Below, piece by piece: positions 5,460 to 6,649 of a DNA stretch of 6,649 bases. The notes under the pieces are model-generated. The model worked only from the letters and a program-made list of their open reading frames with translations, made no database searches and had not been told where the DNA came from. Positions within the stretch are counted from its first letter, which is position 1, and each line of letters opens with the position of its first letter. The stretch spans positions 1 to 6,649 of the forward strand of contig DATFXR010000826.1 of assembly GCA_035315685.1 (NCBI GenBank), in the 5' to 3' direction. The DNA is from QHWK01 sp035315685 (GTDB lineage Bacteria > Acidobacteriota > Vicinamibacteria > Vicinamibacterales > CAVVIG01). The position numbers and the translations under genes are program-made.

Positions 5460-6649
5460 ATGAGCCTGAAACGTAAGAAACGCGTGCTCGCCATAGACGA
5501 TGAGCCGGCCATGACAGAGTGGCTGAAGATCCTCCTCGAGCACGCCGGGTATGAGGTGCGGACCGCCCTCATCGGGACCCGCGGCGAGGAACTGTTCAAG
5601 ACCTGGCGGCCTGATGCGGTCATCACCGACATGATGCTGCCGGACGTGGACGGCATCGAGCTGGTTCGCAAGTTCAAGCAGCTCGACCCCGAAGCCGAAG
5701 TCATCGTCATCACGGGGCAGGGCAATATTCCGCGCTCGGTCGAGGCGGTCAAGGCCGGCGCCTTCGACTTTCTCGAGAAGCCGGTCGATGCGGAGCGGTT
5801 GCTCGACAAGCTCGAGAAGGCCATCAAGCAGAAGGCGCTCATCGACGAGAACGAGGCGCTGAAGGCGAAGCTGCAGGATCGCTACAAGTTCCAGAACGTG
5901 ATCGGCAAGAGCAAGAAGATGCAGGAGCTCTTCGAGCTGATCGAGAGCGTGGCGGCCAGCGAAGCGAACATCCTGATTCAGGGTGAGAACGGCACCGGCA
6001 AGGAGCTCATTGCCAACGCGATCCACTACAACAGCAAGCGGTCGAAGGGGCCGTTCATCAAAATCAACTGCGCGGCGATTCCGAAAGACCTGATCGAGTC
6101 GGAGCTCTTCGGCTACAAGAAGGGCGCCTTCACCGGCGCGACCATGGACAAGGAAGGCCTGTTCGAGATGGCCGAGGGCGGCTCGCTGCTGCTCGACGAG
6201 ATCGGCGAGATGCCGCCGTACTTGCAGACGAAGCTGCTGCGCGTCCTGCAGGAGCGCGAGTATCGCCCGATCGGCAGCGATCGGATCGTCCACGTCGACT
6301 TCCGCCTCATCTGTGCCACGAACATCGATCTCGATGCCGCGCTGCGCGACGGTCGGCTGCGCGAGGATCTCTATTTCCGCATCAACACAATCACGCTGCG
6401 GGTGCCGCCGCTGCGCGAACGCACCGAAGACATCCCCCTGCTGTGCGACTACTTCCTCGACAAGTTCCGCCAGCGCTACCAGAAGAACGTCAAGACACTC
6501 GCCCCGTCCGTCTATCACCTGCTCATTCGCAATCGCTGGCCCGGCAACGTCCGTGAGCTCGAAAATGCGATCGAGCGGGCCGTGCTCGTCGCGAAAGGAA
6601 CCGAGATCGCAGTCACCGATCTCCCCGAGTCGATTCGTGAGGAGTCCAC
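5460..6649 (+). CDS. NtrC-family sigma-54-dependent response regulator (C-terminus cut by window edge)
   Basis: This two-component regulator would activate sigma-54 promoters once phosphorylated by a partner kinase, which is not in the window. The 396 visible residues start with a receiver domain (about 8-120) having the acidic pair D13/D14, phospho-acceptor D57 in ITDMMLPDVDG, T85 and K107 (LEKPV). A charged, probably coiled-coil linker follows (about 110-143). The AAA+ domain begins near 147 with Walker A GENGTGKE (175-182; Asn replaces the usual Ser), the sigma-54-contacting loop GAFTGA (222-227), Walker B LLLDE (243-247), LREDLYFRIN (300-309) with the arginine finger region, and WPGNVRELEN (360-369, sensor II). 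All key residues are present. The usual Fis-type DNA-binding domain lies past the right edge. The start ATG at 5460 precedes the KKRVLAIDDE strand by the expected few residues. The specific regulon cannot be told. Confidence 0.95.
   Translation, partial: MSLKRKKRVLAIDDEPAMTEWLKILLEHAGYEVRTALIGTRGEELFKTWRPDAVITDMMLPDVDGIELVRKFKQLDPEAEVIVITGQGNIPRSVEAVKAGAFDFLEKPVDAERLLDKLEKAIKQKALIDENEALKAKLQDRYKFQNVIGKSKKMQELFELIESVAASEANILIQGENGTGKELIANAIHYNSKRSKGPFIKINCAAIPKDLIESELFGYKKGAFTGATMDKEGLFEMAEGGSLLLDEIGEMPPYLQTKLLRVLQEREYRPIGSDRIVHVDFRLICATNIDLDAALRDGRLREDLYFRINTITLRVPPLRERTEDIPLLCDYFLDKFRQRYQKNVKTLAPSVYHLLIRNRWPGNVRELENAIERAVLVAKGTEIAVTDLPESIREES

Noticed and set aside
5442..6518. 358-residue open frame on the minus strand opposite the response regulator
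   Set aside because: It mirrors a fully motif-supported NtrC-type gene, and its Leu/Glu/Asp-rich composition is what antisense reading of such a gene gives.

Overview
The window is high-GC bacterial DNA with tightly packed genes. It carries most of a leucine-degradation operon on the minus strand, and two unrelated genes on the plus strand. Three kinds of short repeat lie in or between the operon genes: an AGTCGCAAGTC-type tandem repeat, a CACGAAG-type inverted repeat, and a degenerate ACACGGAGG-type repeat. As far as I know, such repeats are common in large, high-GC genomes of soil Acidobacteriota (Vicinamibacteria-like) and some related phyla. That is the best guess at the host, but it is an inference; no rRNA or other taxonomic marker is present.

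Minus strand, read from position 4627 down to 1, the order is liuB (methylcrotonyl-CoA carboxylase carboxyltransferase subunit), liuC (methylglutaconyl-CoA hydratase), liuD (biotin carboxylase plus biotin carrier subunit), then mvaB/liuE (HMG-CoA lyase, cut by the left edge). Together they would convert 3-methylcrotonyl-CoA to 3-methylglutaconyl-CoA (LiuB+LiuD), then to HMG-CoA (LiuC), then to acetoacetate plus acetyl-CoA (MvaB). The liuC/liuD and liuD/mvaB junctions both overlap by four bases (ATGA), which suggests translational coupling. The liuB-liuC gap is 122 bp and holds a large imperfect inverted repeat. The gene for the preceding step, isovaleryl-CoA dehydrogenase (liuA), is not visible.

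Plus strand: pcm (protein-L-isoaspartate O-methyltransferase, 4712-5347) diverges from liuB across an 84-bp gap. After a 112-bp AT-rich gap with a plausible sigma-70-type promoter and inverted repeats comes an NtrC-type response regulator (5460 to the right edge). It has a receiver domain and a sigma-54 AAA+ domain; its C-terminal DNA-binding domain lies outside the window.

I see no wholly new system. The most interesting observations concern the repeats. One sits in frame in the LiuD linker, where the BT domain of methylcrotonyl-CoA carboxylase is expected but appears to be missing. Another appears to have supplied the C-terminal tail of LiuC together with the ribosome binding site of liuD. 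No stretch longer than 300 bases lacks a gene.
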